From Jacaranda mimosifolia (taxonomy: Eukaryota; Streptophyta; Magnoliopsida; Lamiales; Bignoniaceae), in NCBI GenBank assembly GCA_018894105.1, contig CM032125.1, positions 1,860,001 through 1,924,000 of the forward strand: DNA of 64,000 bases, given 5' to 3'. How positions within the stretch are numbered: the stretch's first letter is position 1; each line of letters starts with the position of its first letter. Under the pieces are notes generated by a model. The model made no database searches. It was given only the letters and a program-made list of their open reading frames with translations, and was not told the DNA's origin. The position numbers and the translations under genes were made by a program. Positions 37,130-48,586 of this stretch are shown piece after piece.

Positions 37130-37362
37130 TATCTATATATATGCTAATCAGACAAAGTATATATCCTTAAGACAACTTATTTGTTAAACACGCAGACAAC
37201 CTTAAAATTGGCTGGTCATGTTATGTAGGAATGATAGCATATCTTCGCCACGTACATAAATCCGGCCACCGTGAAAATGCTTTGTTTCATCTTATCCTTG
37301 GATGTATGGTTTTTACTGTTGCTCAACTCAAATGTATGTGAGCAAAAATGTTCCTGTCCACA

Positions 37363-37616
<254 letters not shown>

Positions 37617-37806
37617 CTACTCCTTGTGAAGATAGATAGTTGAATGTATGTGATCAAAGAAGAAACGTCTAATGTAAAACCACATGCACATACATACGCA
37701 CCTTAAAGCAAAAGACTGTATTGGACACATAGCAGAAGTAATTTATGTACGAGATTTTATTTATCAAGATTCCACAAATCACACCAATAAATTTAAGGAC
37801 ACAAAT

Positions 37807-40216
37807 TGTAATACCCCAAGTCTTTATATAAATTATTATAATATAGATAAAATATTGGATGGTAGAAATTATAGAGTAAAATTATTTGATTTTTAATTTT
37901 TCACTGATATTATTGGGTTGCTCTTCTACTAGAATTTGAGCATACAAATTTATTTGGGACTCGATCAATATTTAAGGGATTTTAAATATGGGATCCTATT
38001 TTAGGTACTCATCTAGATTTTTATTCGCAATTTCAAAGACATAGATTTTAGATTTAATAATATTTGTAGGATTGCTTGGTGCCGATCGGAGATGTAGAAT
38101 ATATTAAGTTAATTACTTGATGGAACTTTATTGATTGAGTTTTATATTAATGATTTTAAGCTAGCTACTTTGGATGCCAATTTATGACGAAGGAGATATT
38201 AATCTTTAGTTCACATCTAATTAGTGATTTAAGATGTATTAATTAACCCAAGTTATTTAATTTATTTCAAGTTGTTAAGGCCCATGCCTAGTGTAAAAAA
38301 AAAAAAAAAAAAAAAAGCCTAAAAATGATATTTGTGTTTTATAGGTTAGATGTAATGATAGCCCGAACTATTTAATTTATTTTAAGTTATGATTAAACCC
38401 ATAAGTAGTGTAGAGGATAAGCCCACAAACTATTATGAAGTATTTACGGGTCTGAGTCCATGTTTGTTAAATTAAAGATGACAAAAATCAATTTTTTTGG
38501 AATTTTTGGATTTATGGATGGATGGATAATTCTAGAGATCTTCCCATTATATTAGAACTCTATTTGGATAGTTTTTGACCCCCATAAGGTATCTACTGAT
38601 ATTGGTTAGCTAAAACCATGTAAATATAAGTGATATAGAATCCTAGATTCTTATTTTTATGCCACTATATTTTCATGCGAAAATTCATTATTCCTTATTA
38701 TATAATTAGTAAACTATGGAAATAGTCAGCAAAAATCCAGAATTATTAAATCATCAAATAATTTAGGATTCCGGATATTTAGGCATGAGCTTGGGAATCT
38801 CAGTAACTATCCAATCTTGATAAATTAAAGATTTTAGAATATTTAGTAACTACCTAGTCTCTACAGCTTTGAGTTATCATTATCTGGGATTAAGATCTGA
38901 TCAAATCTGAGAAGCTAGGATTAGAGTGATCTTATTATGTCAGTAGGATATGAATTCTCATTTATCTAGAATACTTGGCCTAGTAGTAGAAATACCCATA
39001 CAGTAGGAAATAAAGAAGCCATACACAAAGGTAAGAAAATATCAATTTTTCTATTTAAAAATCCGCATGAAATTTCATTTTGGGTACTAACATCCTTTTT
39101 TTTTTTTTTTATTTGTCATAGGATTAGTGGAGAACGCTTAAGTTGTAGATCAAATTTGAGCGAATCTGTGGGTTTTAAGATTTTGGTGTAAGTAAAATCT
39201 ATAAGCCTTTTCCATTGAAAATATTTTCTGCACGAATGATTTTTGCATCAAAAATAAACGACATGTTCTTTTTATTAAACTTTTAGATCTTAAGGTATTT
39301 ATTATAGAATTTTGTATATGCAAATATTTAACCATTTATAAGATTTTTTTGCATGCATAATTTTTTTTTTTTTTTTTTTTGAGGATTTGAGCATGTAAAA
39401 TAAAATCTTTCTGAATACTAGTACTTTTGTCAAAATAAATAATAAAAAGGATCTATGCTCTGAATAATCGAAAAATTGTTGGTAGGAACGAGTTCCATAA
39501 CTGTGCTATGCCGTTACAGTAGCAAAAGATTTCTGAAGCCATTTAATGGCGTTGTAGTTAAGATTTCTGAAGCCTCTTAACAGTGTTGTAGTTAAGAATA
39601 TTGAAGTCTATTAATGGCATTGTAGTTAAGAATTCCGAAGCCACTTAACAGCGTTGTAGTTAAAATCTTGTCCAAGATAACCGATTAGAATTCCGAGAGT
39701 TCATGAGCATGTTAAATCAATGAATTAAAAGTTTCTGATAAGTTATGTAACTTTTTTTTCTGAATTATTTCAAAAAGATATGTGATTCACTCTGAGAACA
39801 TAATTCTTGAATATTTTTACATTAATTGTTATATGAATATTTTATTTTTTTCAATGATTTTTCACGATATTTATACTTGCTCAAATCCCGTAGAAAGAGG
39901 TTTATTAATCCATCTTTTTGCAGAAAACTTAGTTCAGGACAAGGAAGATGGGCAGTTTTAGGGATGCTGATAAGAGATTGACAATTTAAAATAGGTTATT
40001 TGATATTCAAGATTCCTAGTTAGTTTTTTAGGAAATTTTTTCTAGATCTCGGTTACTCAAGTTTGATTGTTAAGACAAGTGTCTAGAGTTCTCTCTTCTT
40101 GTGATAATTTATTTTGGAATTTGTTTAATAAAATTGATTGGATCTGAGGCTTTGAGCATGTAAGTCTTTAGGTTTAGAGGCACTGCTATGTTATGTCCCG
40201 AATTTGGGGCATGACA
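37807..40216 (+). mobile_element. Solo LTR with perfect 5-bp target duplication
   Basis: A 2410-bp LTR running TGTAATACCCCAAGTC ... GGGGCATGACA, flanked by CAAAT at 37802-37806 and 40217-40221. The paralogous site near 24313 reads ACACAAATAATAACC, the expected uninterrupted target. Intra-element recombination between two LTRs is the usual origin. Strand is inferred from terminal sequence only. A fragment of the same LTR start lies at 52758-52800. Confidence 0.9.
39520..39664. repeat. Minisatellite inside the solo LTR, about 37-bp units
   Basis: Four imperfect units share the pattern GAAGCC..TTAA..GCGTTGTAGTTAAGA. They vary mainly at two positions of the central segment. Confidence 0.8.
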
Positions 40217-40227
40217 CAAATAATAAC

Positions 40228-41150
40228 TGTAACACCCTTGAAATTCAGTATTTTCGAAAATAAAGATCATGAAATTAAGAGATTTATTGGTCAGATTTTA
40301 GGGCTCGAAAAAGATATATAAAAGGACTTGATTGAAAGAAATTAGAAAGTTTTGGGGTTGGATTGCAATTTGAGAAGATGTGATTGCACATTTCCAGAAG
40401 TTTTTATGGTTTGCACGTAAGTATTTTGGTCAATGTGGTCAACTGTAGTTTCCAAGGATTTCATGGGACTTGATTGAGTCATTTGAAAATCTTTTTGGGC
40501 TGAATTGCAAATTGGAAATCTTCAATTTTAAATCAGCAAAATTCATTTCATTCATGTCCATTTTCCATCTTCATTTCCAGTTTCCAGTTTCCTTCACCCG
40601 TAACTTGCACCCCTGACGAACTCTCTCCAGCGACCTCCTTTCACCAAACCAAACCGACCAAACCACTCCCCTCAACCCCCGCTACACTTGCATATTACCA
40701 TGTACGGCTGAATCCACTCTGGCGAGGCACCGCAAAAGAGCCCAATAATCAACCTTCACGGCGGGGCAAGTGGGTTCTCTATTTTTTCGGCGAGCGACCT
40801 TGATCCAAGGTGTGGTCTAGGTAGTACTCAGCTCGGAGACCACCATGGAAGCCTTGCATGGCAGTGAAACGCAGCGACAGCGAAGGGAAGATGGTGATTG
40901 CGGCTCGGTGGTGAAGTCCATTTTGGATACTATTGAGTGCGGTTGTAGGGGCTACAGGCCTTGAAACTTGAAACCAATTGGATATTTGGGTTCAGAAGCT
41001 CGAGAGGAGCAGATTGATGGTGGCGTTGAGCTTTTCTGGCTGTGGCAATGGGAAGACAGAATTTTATCCTCGATTCGATGATCGCAATAGTGTTCTTGGT
41101 TCGTGATTCCGAGGCCTCGATAAGCTATTTGGGTAATAAGTAATTAAAGA
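40228..41150 (+). mobile_element. LTR fragment of another gypsy family
   Basis: Starts TGTAACACCCTTGAAATTC and continues with TTAGGGCTCGAAAAA and a GC-rich patch at about 40600-41110. The same start (AACACCCCCGAAATTCAATATTTT) occurs truncated at 56971-57320. It begins six bases after the solo-LTR target duplication. Its right boundary is not clear. Confidence 0.6.
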
Positions 41151-42497
41151 CTTAACCTTTAATTGGTTGTACCTTAAATGTGTATATGTATATATATATG
41201 TTGTACCCTTCCAATTGAAGCTTGTATTATGCAATGAGGATCATGGTATATGGATATATATGTATATATTTCCCATGCAAGGAGGCGTATAAGTTAGTGG
41301 ACTCGAATATTGTTATGTTACTTGATAATTTGGAATTAATTGAGTTAATTGAAGGATTTGAAATGTAACGTATGGATTTATGCATACCTATGATAAATTA
41401 GGATCCCAATATTGTGAAATATTAGAAGAAAAATGAACAAAATTTTGATTAGGGCCATGTCCCTAGATATCAAAATATAGTTATAAATATTTATTGTATT
41501 ATGTTAAAATATTTAAAACATTTATATATTAAATATATTTTTCATCAAATCTAGTACTATTTTCCTTAATATTAAAAAATAATTATATTAAATATAATTA
41601 TTACTCAATCTAATACTATTTTTTAAAATTTAGTTTTCTATATAATGCTAAAATATATTTTTAAAATATTAAAAATAATTATAGGAAAGTTTAAGAAATT
41701 AACTGATTAAAAAACAAATATTTAAAAACTTAATTTAAGAAATAAATAAAAATATACTAATTTTAAAATAAATAAAAAACTTTAAAAAAAGAAAAGAAAA
41801 GAAAAAAAGTCGGATGCGGGCATCCTGCAAAGTTGCGGGATGCGTGTCCACATACAACATCACCAGACAGCACCTGGTGTAGCATCGAAGGAACTATGTA
41901 TAAAACATTCAAGGCAATGTACAGTCACCTGAAGTTCAATTATCAACATTACCACTCAACATAGAAAAATAAAATCTTATCTAATGTACATAATCAAGTA
42001 GTTTTTTGGTGATCATAGTTATAGCCAGTTCTAACTATTTGATTACTTAGACAAATTACAAAATATATTCCCTAGAGTACAGAAAGCATGGATGTTTTTA
42101 TCAAACCAACTTCAATACACAGTCAAGATTATTAGGTTATCAGAGCAAATAAATTTCAAAAGTTTCAATTGAAGAACATAACAAGACATGCCGGTCAGTT
42201 TAAAGTTAATTTTAGATAGAAGTCACCTGCTAAGCATTTGAAAATTGTTAGAATTCAGTTTTATAAGGCTAAGGTTCTCCTCATCAAAATTTGAAAGATT
42301 AAGGTTTTCTTCATCAAAATTACAAATAAAATCATGTAAAGTATGCAGTTAGAGTTTTTCATACAGGAAATCATCGTAATTCATATGAATACGATAGTAA
42401 TAAAAAACTATAAAAATTTAAAAAGAACAAATAACAAAACATTATTTTTCTATAATTATTTATTTATTTTTCAATTAGCAACTAAGATATTAATAGT
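41151..42497. other. AT-rich DNA, origin unknown
   Basis: I see no gene. A short GC-rich motif GCGGGCATCCTGCAAAG near 41817 is self-complementary in part. The remainder could be more of the preceding LTR or another decayed element. Confidence 0.35.
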
Positions 42498-42850
42498 CTA
42501 TTCGCTAAGATCCATTTCTTCGTCCTCATGCCCTTGACCTCCATATTCATCTTCCTCATCTTTATTATCTAGATCCTCTTCATTTGCATCATCCTCATCA
42601 TCTTCCTCCTCTTCCTCCTCTTCTTCATCTTCAGCCTCCTCATTCTCCCATTCGTCTTCCTCCTCTTCACATTGGTCCACATGAGATGATGTGACATGAA
42701 TTTCTCCAAGATCAACCTCTACTTGAATACCACAACTATCTGCAAGAATATTTGGATTGTCTAATTCTGCAATAAGACCTACTTCATGAGCCGGCTGTAT
42801 CTCATCCTCTTGTAAGGCATCGCTTGTCCCAAGATAAGATGGTTGAAGTT
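42498..42850 (-). pseudogene. Acidic protein fragment
   Basis: The minus strand is open for about 117 codons from about 42850 to the stop at 42498. It reads LQPSYLGTSDALQ, then an ordinary segment (IQVEVDLGEIHVTSSHVDQC), then a long run dominated by Glu and Asp, ending DEEMDLSE. The first methionine is at 42680. It looks like the carboxyl end of a transposon-encoded or nuclear protein cut by the gypsy element at about 42880. I cannot identify it. Confidence 0.4.
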
Positions 42851-42890
42851 GTTTTAATTCACAATTAATTCACAATTATATATATTGATA

Positions 42891-43440
42891 AGTTTGTATA
42901 GGAAGTAATCAGGCAACAGTTCTTCCCGGAGAATGTTGAGTACAATGCCAGGTGGGCATTACGTGAATTGAAGCACACAACCTCCATCAGGGAGTATGTG
43001 AAAGCTTTTTCCATACACATGTTGGACATTAAGAACATGTCCGAGAAGGATAAGCTTTTCACATTTTTGGAGGGATTGAAACCATGGGCGCATATTGAGC
43101 TATAGCGTTAGAGGATGGTCGATTTGAATACCGCTATGGGAGTAGCTGAGCGGTTAATCGATTATAGTTCTGAGCCCCATAAAGAGAAGCAGGCAACCTC
43201 CAATACGAATCAGTCAAAAGGGGGTAGGGCAAGACCATTTAGGACGAATCTAGGTAAATGTGGGAGAGAGAGGCAATCCCACACCCAAGGGAGCTCACAG
43301 ACGAGTTCCAATAAGGCGAGACCCAAAAAATAGGTTGGGAGCACCGCAGAAGAGCAGCTGATGTTTCCTTTGTGGTGGTCCACATCGAATAAAGGAGTGT
43401 CTGAAGAAGAATTTACTGAACGCTTTCGTGTGCCTCACAG
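42891..43440 (+). pseudogene. gag with zinc knuckle, gypsy element
   Basis: Readable capsid sequence: FFPENVEYNARW, LRELKHTTSIREYVKAFS and KDKLFTFLEGLKPWAHIEL, then two stops, then MVDLNTAMGVAERLIDY. A zinc knuckle CFLCGGPHRIKEC (CX2CX3HX4C, the spacing common in this plant clade) begins at 43362. Stops inside (near 42900 and 43105) and a break at 43331 prevent expression. Confidence 0.8.
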
Positions 43441-43659
43441 AAGTAGGAAGGACGCCTAAGCAAGTTGAGACTAAGATTACAGTTGTTGAGGAACAGGAGC
43501 CGGATGAAGGTGAGGACAACATTAGGGCCATTGCGCAGTGGTGTAATATAATTTCACAGGTGGCAACTAAGAGAACAGTGCCACCAAAGGCGAGTAAAGT
43601 TGCACCAGGATTAACGGGGAGTCAGCCACATGAGGAACCACAGCCCAAGAACTGTCAGA

Positions 43660-43965
43660 AGACAGGGCTGATATTTGTTGATGTGAAGATCAATAGCGAT
43701 CTAGTTCGTGCCATGGTCGATACGAACCCACAACTACCTACCAAGCGCCAAAGTGGCGAGACTCGAGCTTGTACTAGAGAAAAGAGTTGGATGGGTGAAA
43801 GCTATAAATTTCATTGCTCAGTCGATTGTAAGAGTGGCCAAATCTATACTCATCAAGGTAAGGCCATTCGAAGGGAGGGCCAATCTTTCAGTGGTCGTGA
43901 TGGATGATTTCAAGCTTATTCTTGGGCCTGAATTTCAACGGGATACTAGGATGGTGGTGATGCCG
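43660..43965 (+). pseudogene. Retroviral-type aspartic protease, broken at active site
   Basis: The sequence FVDVKINSDLVRAMVDT is in one frame and THNYLPSAK continues in the next. The frame change falls exactly where the active-site GA of DTGAT should be, near 43725, so the catalytic triad is lost. VVMDDFKLILG follows as in related elements. Confidence 0.8.
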
Positions 43966-44199
43966 CACGTGGATTCTTTGATGATGATGGGAAGCAAGCC
44001 ATGCGTCATTCCCACACTAATCGGGAAGTTGGGAGACAAAAATCTCTCAGTCATTCAGTTTGAGAATAGTTGCAAAAGAAACGAGCCATCATGCTTATGC
44101 ACTCTTCACCTTAAGGAGATGGAAGAGGCATCAGGGCCATTCTTTGGTATGGTCAAGGGACTCTTGCAAGAGTTTGAGGATGTTATGCCAGATAAACTG

Positions 44200-45428
44200 C
44201 CTCAAAAGCTACCATCGAAGAGAGCAGTGGATCATGAGATTGAGTTGGTGTCGAGTACTAAACCTCTTACCCGGGCACCATATCAAATGTTGCAACCTAA
44301 GCTTGAGGAGCTTATGAAGCAGTTGAGGGAGATGCTGGAGTATGGGATCATCAAGCCCGCTAAGTCACCGTATGGAACCCCTATATTGCATCATAAGAAG
44401 TTTGATGGGTCCGTACGGATGTGTTGCGACTACCAGGCCTTGAATAAGATTACTGTGAAGAATAAGTATCATATACTGCTTGTGGCCGACTGCTTTCACC
44501 GACTTAGCCGGGCGAAGCACTTTACAAAGATTGACCTGAGGTCAAGTTACTGGCAAGTTCGGATCAAGGAGGGAGATGAGGCGAAAACTACAGTGGTCAC
44601 AAGATACGGGACATTTGAGTTTCTGGTTATGCCTTTTGGTTTGACTAACCCCCCAGCAACCTTCAGCACATTGATGAACCAAGTGCTCCATAGCTTTCTG
44701 GATGAGTTTTTGTTAGTGTACTTAGATGATATTGTGGTGTGTAGTAAGACCTTAGCAAGCATGTGGAGGATCTGCGAACGGTTCTCACTCGACTCCATGA
44801 GCATGAACTATACGTGAAGCCGTCAAAGTGTTCATTTGCTCATGAGAGAATTCATTTCTTAGGTCATATCATTGAGCGAGGAAGAATCCGAATAGACCCA
44901 AAGAAAGTTCGAGTTATTCAGGAGTGGCAGCTTCCCGAGAATGTTCATGAGGTGCAATCATTTCTTGGGTTGGCAAACTACTACCGCCGATTTGTGAAGG
45001 GTTACTCTAAGATTACACGACCCCTCATTGATCTCACAAAGAAGACTGAGTCTTGGAATTGGACACCTCAATGCCAAGCAGCATTTGACGGACTAAAGAG
45101 AGCTATGGTATCGAATCCTGTGTTGGCGCTCCCGAATTTAACGAAGATGTTTGAAGTAGAGACGGATGCATCAGACTTTGCTATTGGAGGAGTTCTTATT
45201 CAAGATGGGCATCCTATTGCTTTTAAGAGCCGCAAGTTGAAGGAAGCAGAGAGGTGCTACTCGGTGCACGAGAAGGAGTTACTAGCTGTAGTTCACTGCC
45301 TCAGACTATGGCGGCATTACCTGTTGGGCTCTCCTTTTGTGGTTAGGACGGACAATATTGCAGTTAGTTATTTCATGAACCAGTTTAAGCTGACCAGTAA
45401 GCAGACATGGTGGCAAGAGTTGTTGGCA
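44200..45428 (+). pseudogene. Reverse transcriptase and RNase H, one frameshift
   Basis: RT is well preserved: GIIKPAKSPYGTPI, RMCCDYQALNKITVKNKY, FEFLVMPFGLTNPPATF, and the catalytic YLDDIVV box. A frameshift near 44757 moves to the next frame, which continues with LYVKPSKCSFAHERIHFLGH and then RNase H (EVETDASDFAIGGVL). A TAA at 45429 ends the frame after WWQELLA. The RT palm itself is intact, in contrast to the gypsy element at 14793. Confidence 0.9.
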
Positions 45429-45443
45429 TAATTTAACTTCTCC

Positions 45444-46650
45444 TTGGACTATTGTATAGGTGCAAGCAATTATGTGGCGAATACCCTGAGCTGGAGGGCA
45501 GATCATATGAGGGTGACGTCCGCTTTGTCCCCGAGCGATGTTACCACTTCTGTGAAGGGCCAAATGCGAGAACTCTTACTGAATGATCATGTAGGGAAGT
45601 ATTTGGTTGACCTTGTCGAGAAGGGCAAAACTTGACAATTTTGGATAGATGGAGGACTCTTGATGACCAAAGGGGACCGCATGTATGTTCTGAAAGGTGG
45701 GAACTTGAGGAAATCATTGATTTTGGAATACCACGACACTCTTTAGGCGGGACACCCAGAAGCAGAGCACACCTATGCCTTGGTGTACAAATCGTATTAT
45801 TGACCGCATATACGGGATGATATTGAGACGTATGTGTGCACTTATCTTGTATGCCAGCAGGACAAGCCAAACCATCTAAAGAAGCCAAGCTTTGTTAGAG
45901 CCACTTTCAATTCCTCAACGACCTTGAGAGAGCATATCTATGGATTACATCATTGGGTTGCCTAAGGTGAGAGATTTAGGGGCCATCATCGTCGTGGTAG
46001 ACCAATTTTCTAAATATGCTACATTCATCATAGCCCCTAGGCATATCACAGTAGAAGGGACAGCTCATCTCTTTTTCAAGAATGTTGTTAGGTATTGGGG
46101 ACTACTGAAGGATATTGATAGTGATCGGGACTCTCGGTTTACTGGCAACTTTTGGACCGAGCTCTTCAAGCTCTTTGGATCCAAATTAAGTATGAGCTCT
46201 AGCTATCATCCGCAATCTGATAGCCAGACCAAGCGCTTCAATTCTATGTTGGAAGAATATCTTTGACACTTTGTGAGTGGCTCTCAGAAGGATAGGGTGA
46301 AGCTATTTGATGTTGCTCAGTTGTGCTTTAATGCCTAGAACTGCTCTACTACCAATAGGAGCACTTTTGAGATTGTGACTTGGCAGCAACCACTACTTCC
46401 ACACACTCTAGACTCCTCACAGGGTATGTGATCCCCTTTCGCACGAAGTTTCTCGCAGGAATGGAAGCAAAATGTTAAGTTAGCTAGATATTACGTCGAG
46501 AAAGCTCAGAAGTGGATGAAAAAGCATACTGATCGGAATAGTCGCTTCAGTGAATTTCAAGTGAGAGATATGGTATTGGTAAAGGTCCCAAATTTGAGAC
46601 AGCTGAAGGGATCGAGGGGAAGAGACCCTCGTATGATGCAGAAGTACATT
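45444..46650 (+). pseudogene. Integrase of gypsy element, several breaks
   Basis: The zinc-binding part is scattered over 45630-45870. The catalytic core begins MDYIIGLPKVRDLGAIIVVV (45940) and contains IDSDRDSRFTGNFW and SSSYHPQSDSQTKRFNSMLEE, so D, D and E positions are all still visible. Stops follow (46264, 46336), and the carboxyl part (VRDMVLVKVPNLRQLKG) is in a further frame. Confidence 0.85.
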
Positions 46651-46652
46651 CA

Positions 46653-46980
46653 TTGCCTATCATTAAATGCATCAGGAATGTAGCCTACAAGGTAGCATTG
46701 CTTGACTTGTGGGAAATCCACAATGTCCTCCATGTGAGCCAGCTTAGATCCTATCATCCAGATCAGGAGGACATATCCCATAATGAACCTAGTTGTCCAC
46801 AGTTGATGCTGATGAAGAGAGAGAAAAAGGTGGCAGAACCAATCCTAAATCACTGAGTGATCGGCACAAGAAGCACAACTCAGATGGAGTACTTGGTGAA
46901 ATGGAAGGGATGTAGCAATAAGGAGAACACTTGGGAGTGGGTGACAGACCTCAGTGTCGCCGAGGATGTCGCCATCTCAA
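46653..46980 (+). pseudogene. Integrase C-terminus and chromodomain
   Basis: AYKVALLDLWEIHNVLHVSQ is the conserved post-core segment. After one stop (46854), EYLVKWKGCSNKENTWEWV is a clear chromodomain. In chromoviruses this domain steers integration toward particular chromatin. Its presence places the element in the chromovirus branch. Confidence 0.85.
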
Positions 46981-47594
46981 GTGGGGGAGAATGTCAAAGG
47001 TCGCCCTCGCCAATGGGACCCTTGACCATCTGCAGGGCATTCGGGCTGCCCCGGCTGCCTCTCACCAACCTTCATCAATAGACTTGTATTCGACAGAGTT
47101 TATCTATTGTGTCCGTAGGTGTAGGCATTTCTTTTATTTTTCCTCTTTCAATTATGTAGGCAGGATGCTGCCATTTTCATTGTAATTTTCAGCTTTCCAG
47201 TATCTAGCCCTGTTGCAAGGTTTTTCTTCTTTTAGCCTGTTAAAGAGGGGAATAAGTCGCCGAAGCCGAGTAATATTGTGTTTTTTTGGAGTCCACCTCA
47301 ACGTCTAGCATTGCTTTATCAATTATCGATATTGTATTCTTGCAGTTATTATTAATGCAATCAAATTTCCTTTTCATTTGATTGTGCCTCTAAAGTGTTA
47401 TGGCATGTGCGTGAGTGCCGTTGGACACGATTGCAATGCAACAATCACCCAGCGATTGTTGAGCATCGACGGTTGTCGGTTATTGAGTTACTGTTGGTTG
47501 ACGGATATTGAGTTTTCGTGGATGTAGCTAGCGTGTGGCAAGCTACTAGCCCCATAGTGCGTAGTTTCCCAGTTATTTGGAAATCGCCTGTGAC
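46979..47594 (+). repeat. Polypurine tract and 3' LTR
   Basis: AAGTGGGGGAGAA (46979-46991) is followed by TGTCAAAGG, the LTR start, and the LTR ends near GTGACA at 47594. It is about 0.6 kb. The part from 47236 matches window positions 1-363. Confidence 0.8.
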
Positions 47595-48582
47595 ACCAGG
47601 GCCATCTCAATAAATTGGAGGCTTATGGTGAAACATAAAAATGAGGCCTTTAATATATAATAAAAAATTAATTTTCTAATACACATGCCTTTTTTAATAA
47701 TCATATAGAAAAAAAAAATTCATATAAAGCACTATTATCTAAATTTTATTCTCTAACTTTTTTTAGATACAAAATTTTTAATTATACTTTAATAGCTGAT
47801 TTCATCTAACATTCTTTTTCAATTAATAGCATAGTTAACCCATTTTATCCTTCTTAAGATGTTGCATATTTTATTAATTTCAATTTTGGAAAACTTATTT
47901 TGGAAAAAGGAAAATGAATTTAAGAGATAAAAACTTGATTTGTAGAAAAAGAGAATTAATGCTAATATTATTTAGTGATTAGTATTGAAAAAGAATAAAT
48001 GAGATAGGGTTTTGTTAAGTAAAACAAAAAAAATTAAAAGATATATTGGAGAATTTGGAGAATCAAAAGTAACAAAATTTAAATTTACATATTTTTAATT
48101 AATTATTTATTGTAAATTTAACTAGTAAAGCCTCCAACTTAAAGGTCTTATACTTTATTTTAGACCAAAATTTTTTGAAAAATAAAACATATATATGAGG
48201 CTTCTAAGCTAAAAACCTAATTTTTTAGGCCTATAATGTTAAAAAAGAAAAAATTGGCCTTATATTTTTATTTTTGGGGCCTAAAATATAAATAAAATAC
48301 ATATAGGAGGCATCCAAAATTTCAAGGCCTAAGGCGACCACTTTCCTTAGCTAAAGGTAGAGCCACCACTGCTTGTAATGATTCAACTTGTTAGCTAGAT
48401 TGTTTCGTGCAATCATACAATCTTTTGTATAATACCTATATATCTTATTTATATGTGTATATATATATAGCCTGTAATATTTAAGTTTTTATATATTAAG
48501 CAATTGGGTGTGTTATATTCTCATGGGACGGTATGTTCTTCATGTTGATCAATGATGATTACAATATCAAGTAACTCTATCA
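47595..48582. repeat. Direct repeat copy 2 (flank of gypsy LTR)
   Basis: Second copy of 364-1364. Its right edge abuts NLR2 in the middle of the NB-ARC region, with no promoter, coiled coil or P-loop between. Confidence 0.85.
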
Positions 48583-48586
48583 GTTT

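Larger units (their letters stand above)
42884..47594 (+). mobile_element. Chromodomain Ty3/gypsy retrotransposon, 5'-truncated
   Basis: Gag, zinc knuckle, protease, RT, RNase H, integrase and chromodomain appear in that order on plus, followed by a polypurine tract and a 3' LTR (46992-47594). No 5' LTR or primer-binding site is found before gag. Many stops and frameshifts show it is dead. The last part of its LTR and the flank recur at 1-1364, so this insertion predates the segmental duplication. Confidence 0.9.

Noticed and set aside
42498..42680. Small acidic protein gene
   Set aside because: The frame extends upstream without a start and is cut by the adjacent gypsy element, so it is listed as a fragment and not as an intact gene.
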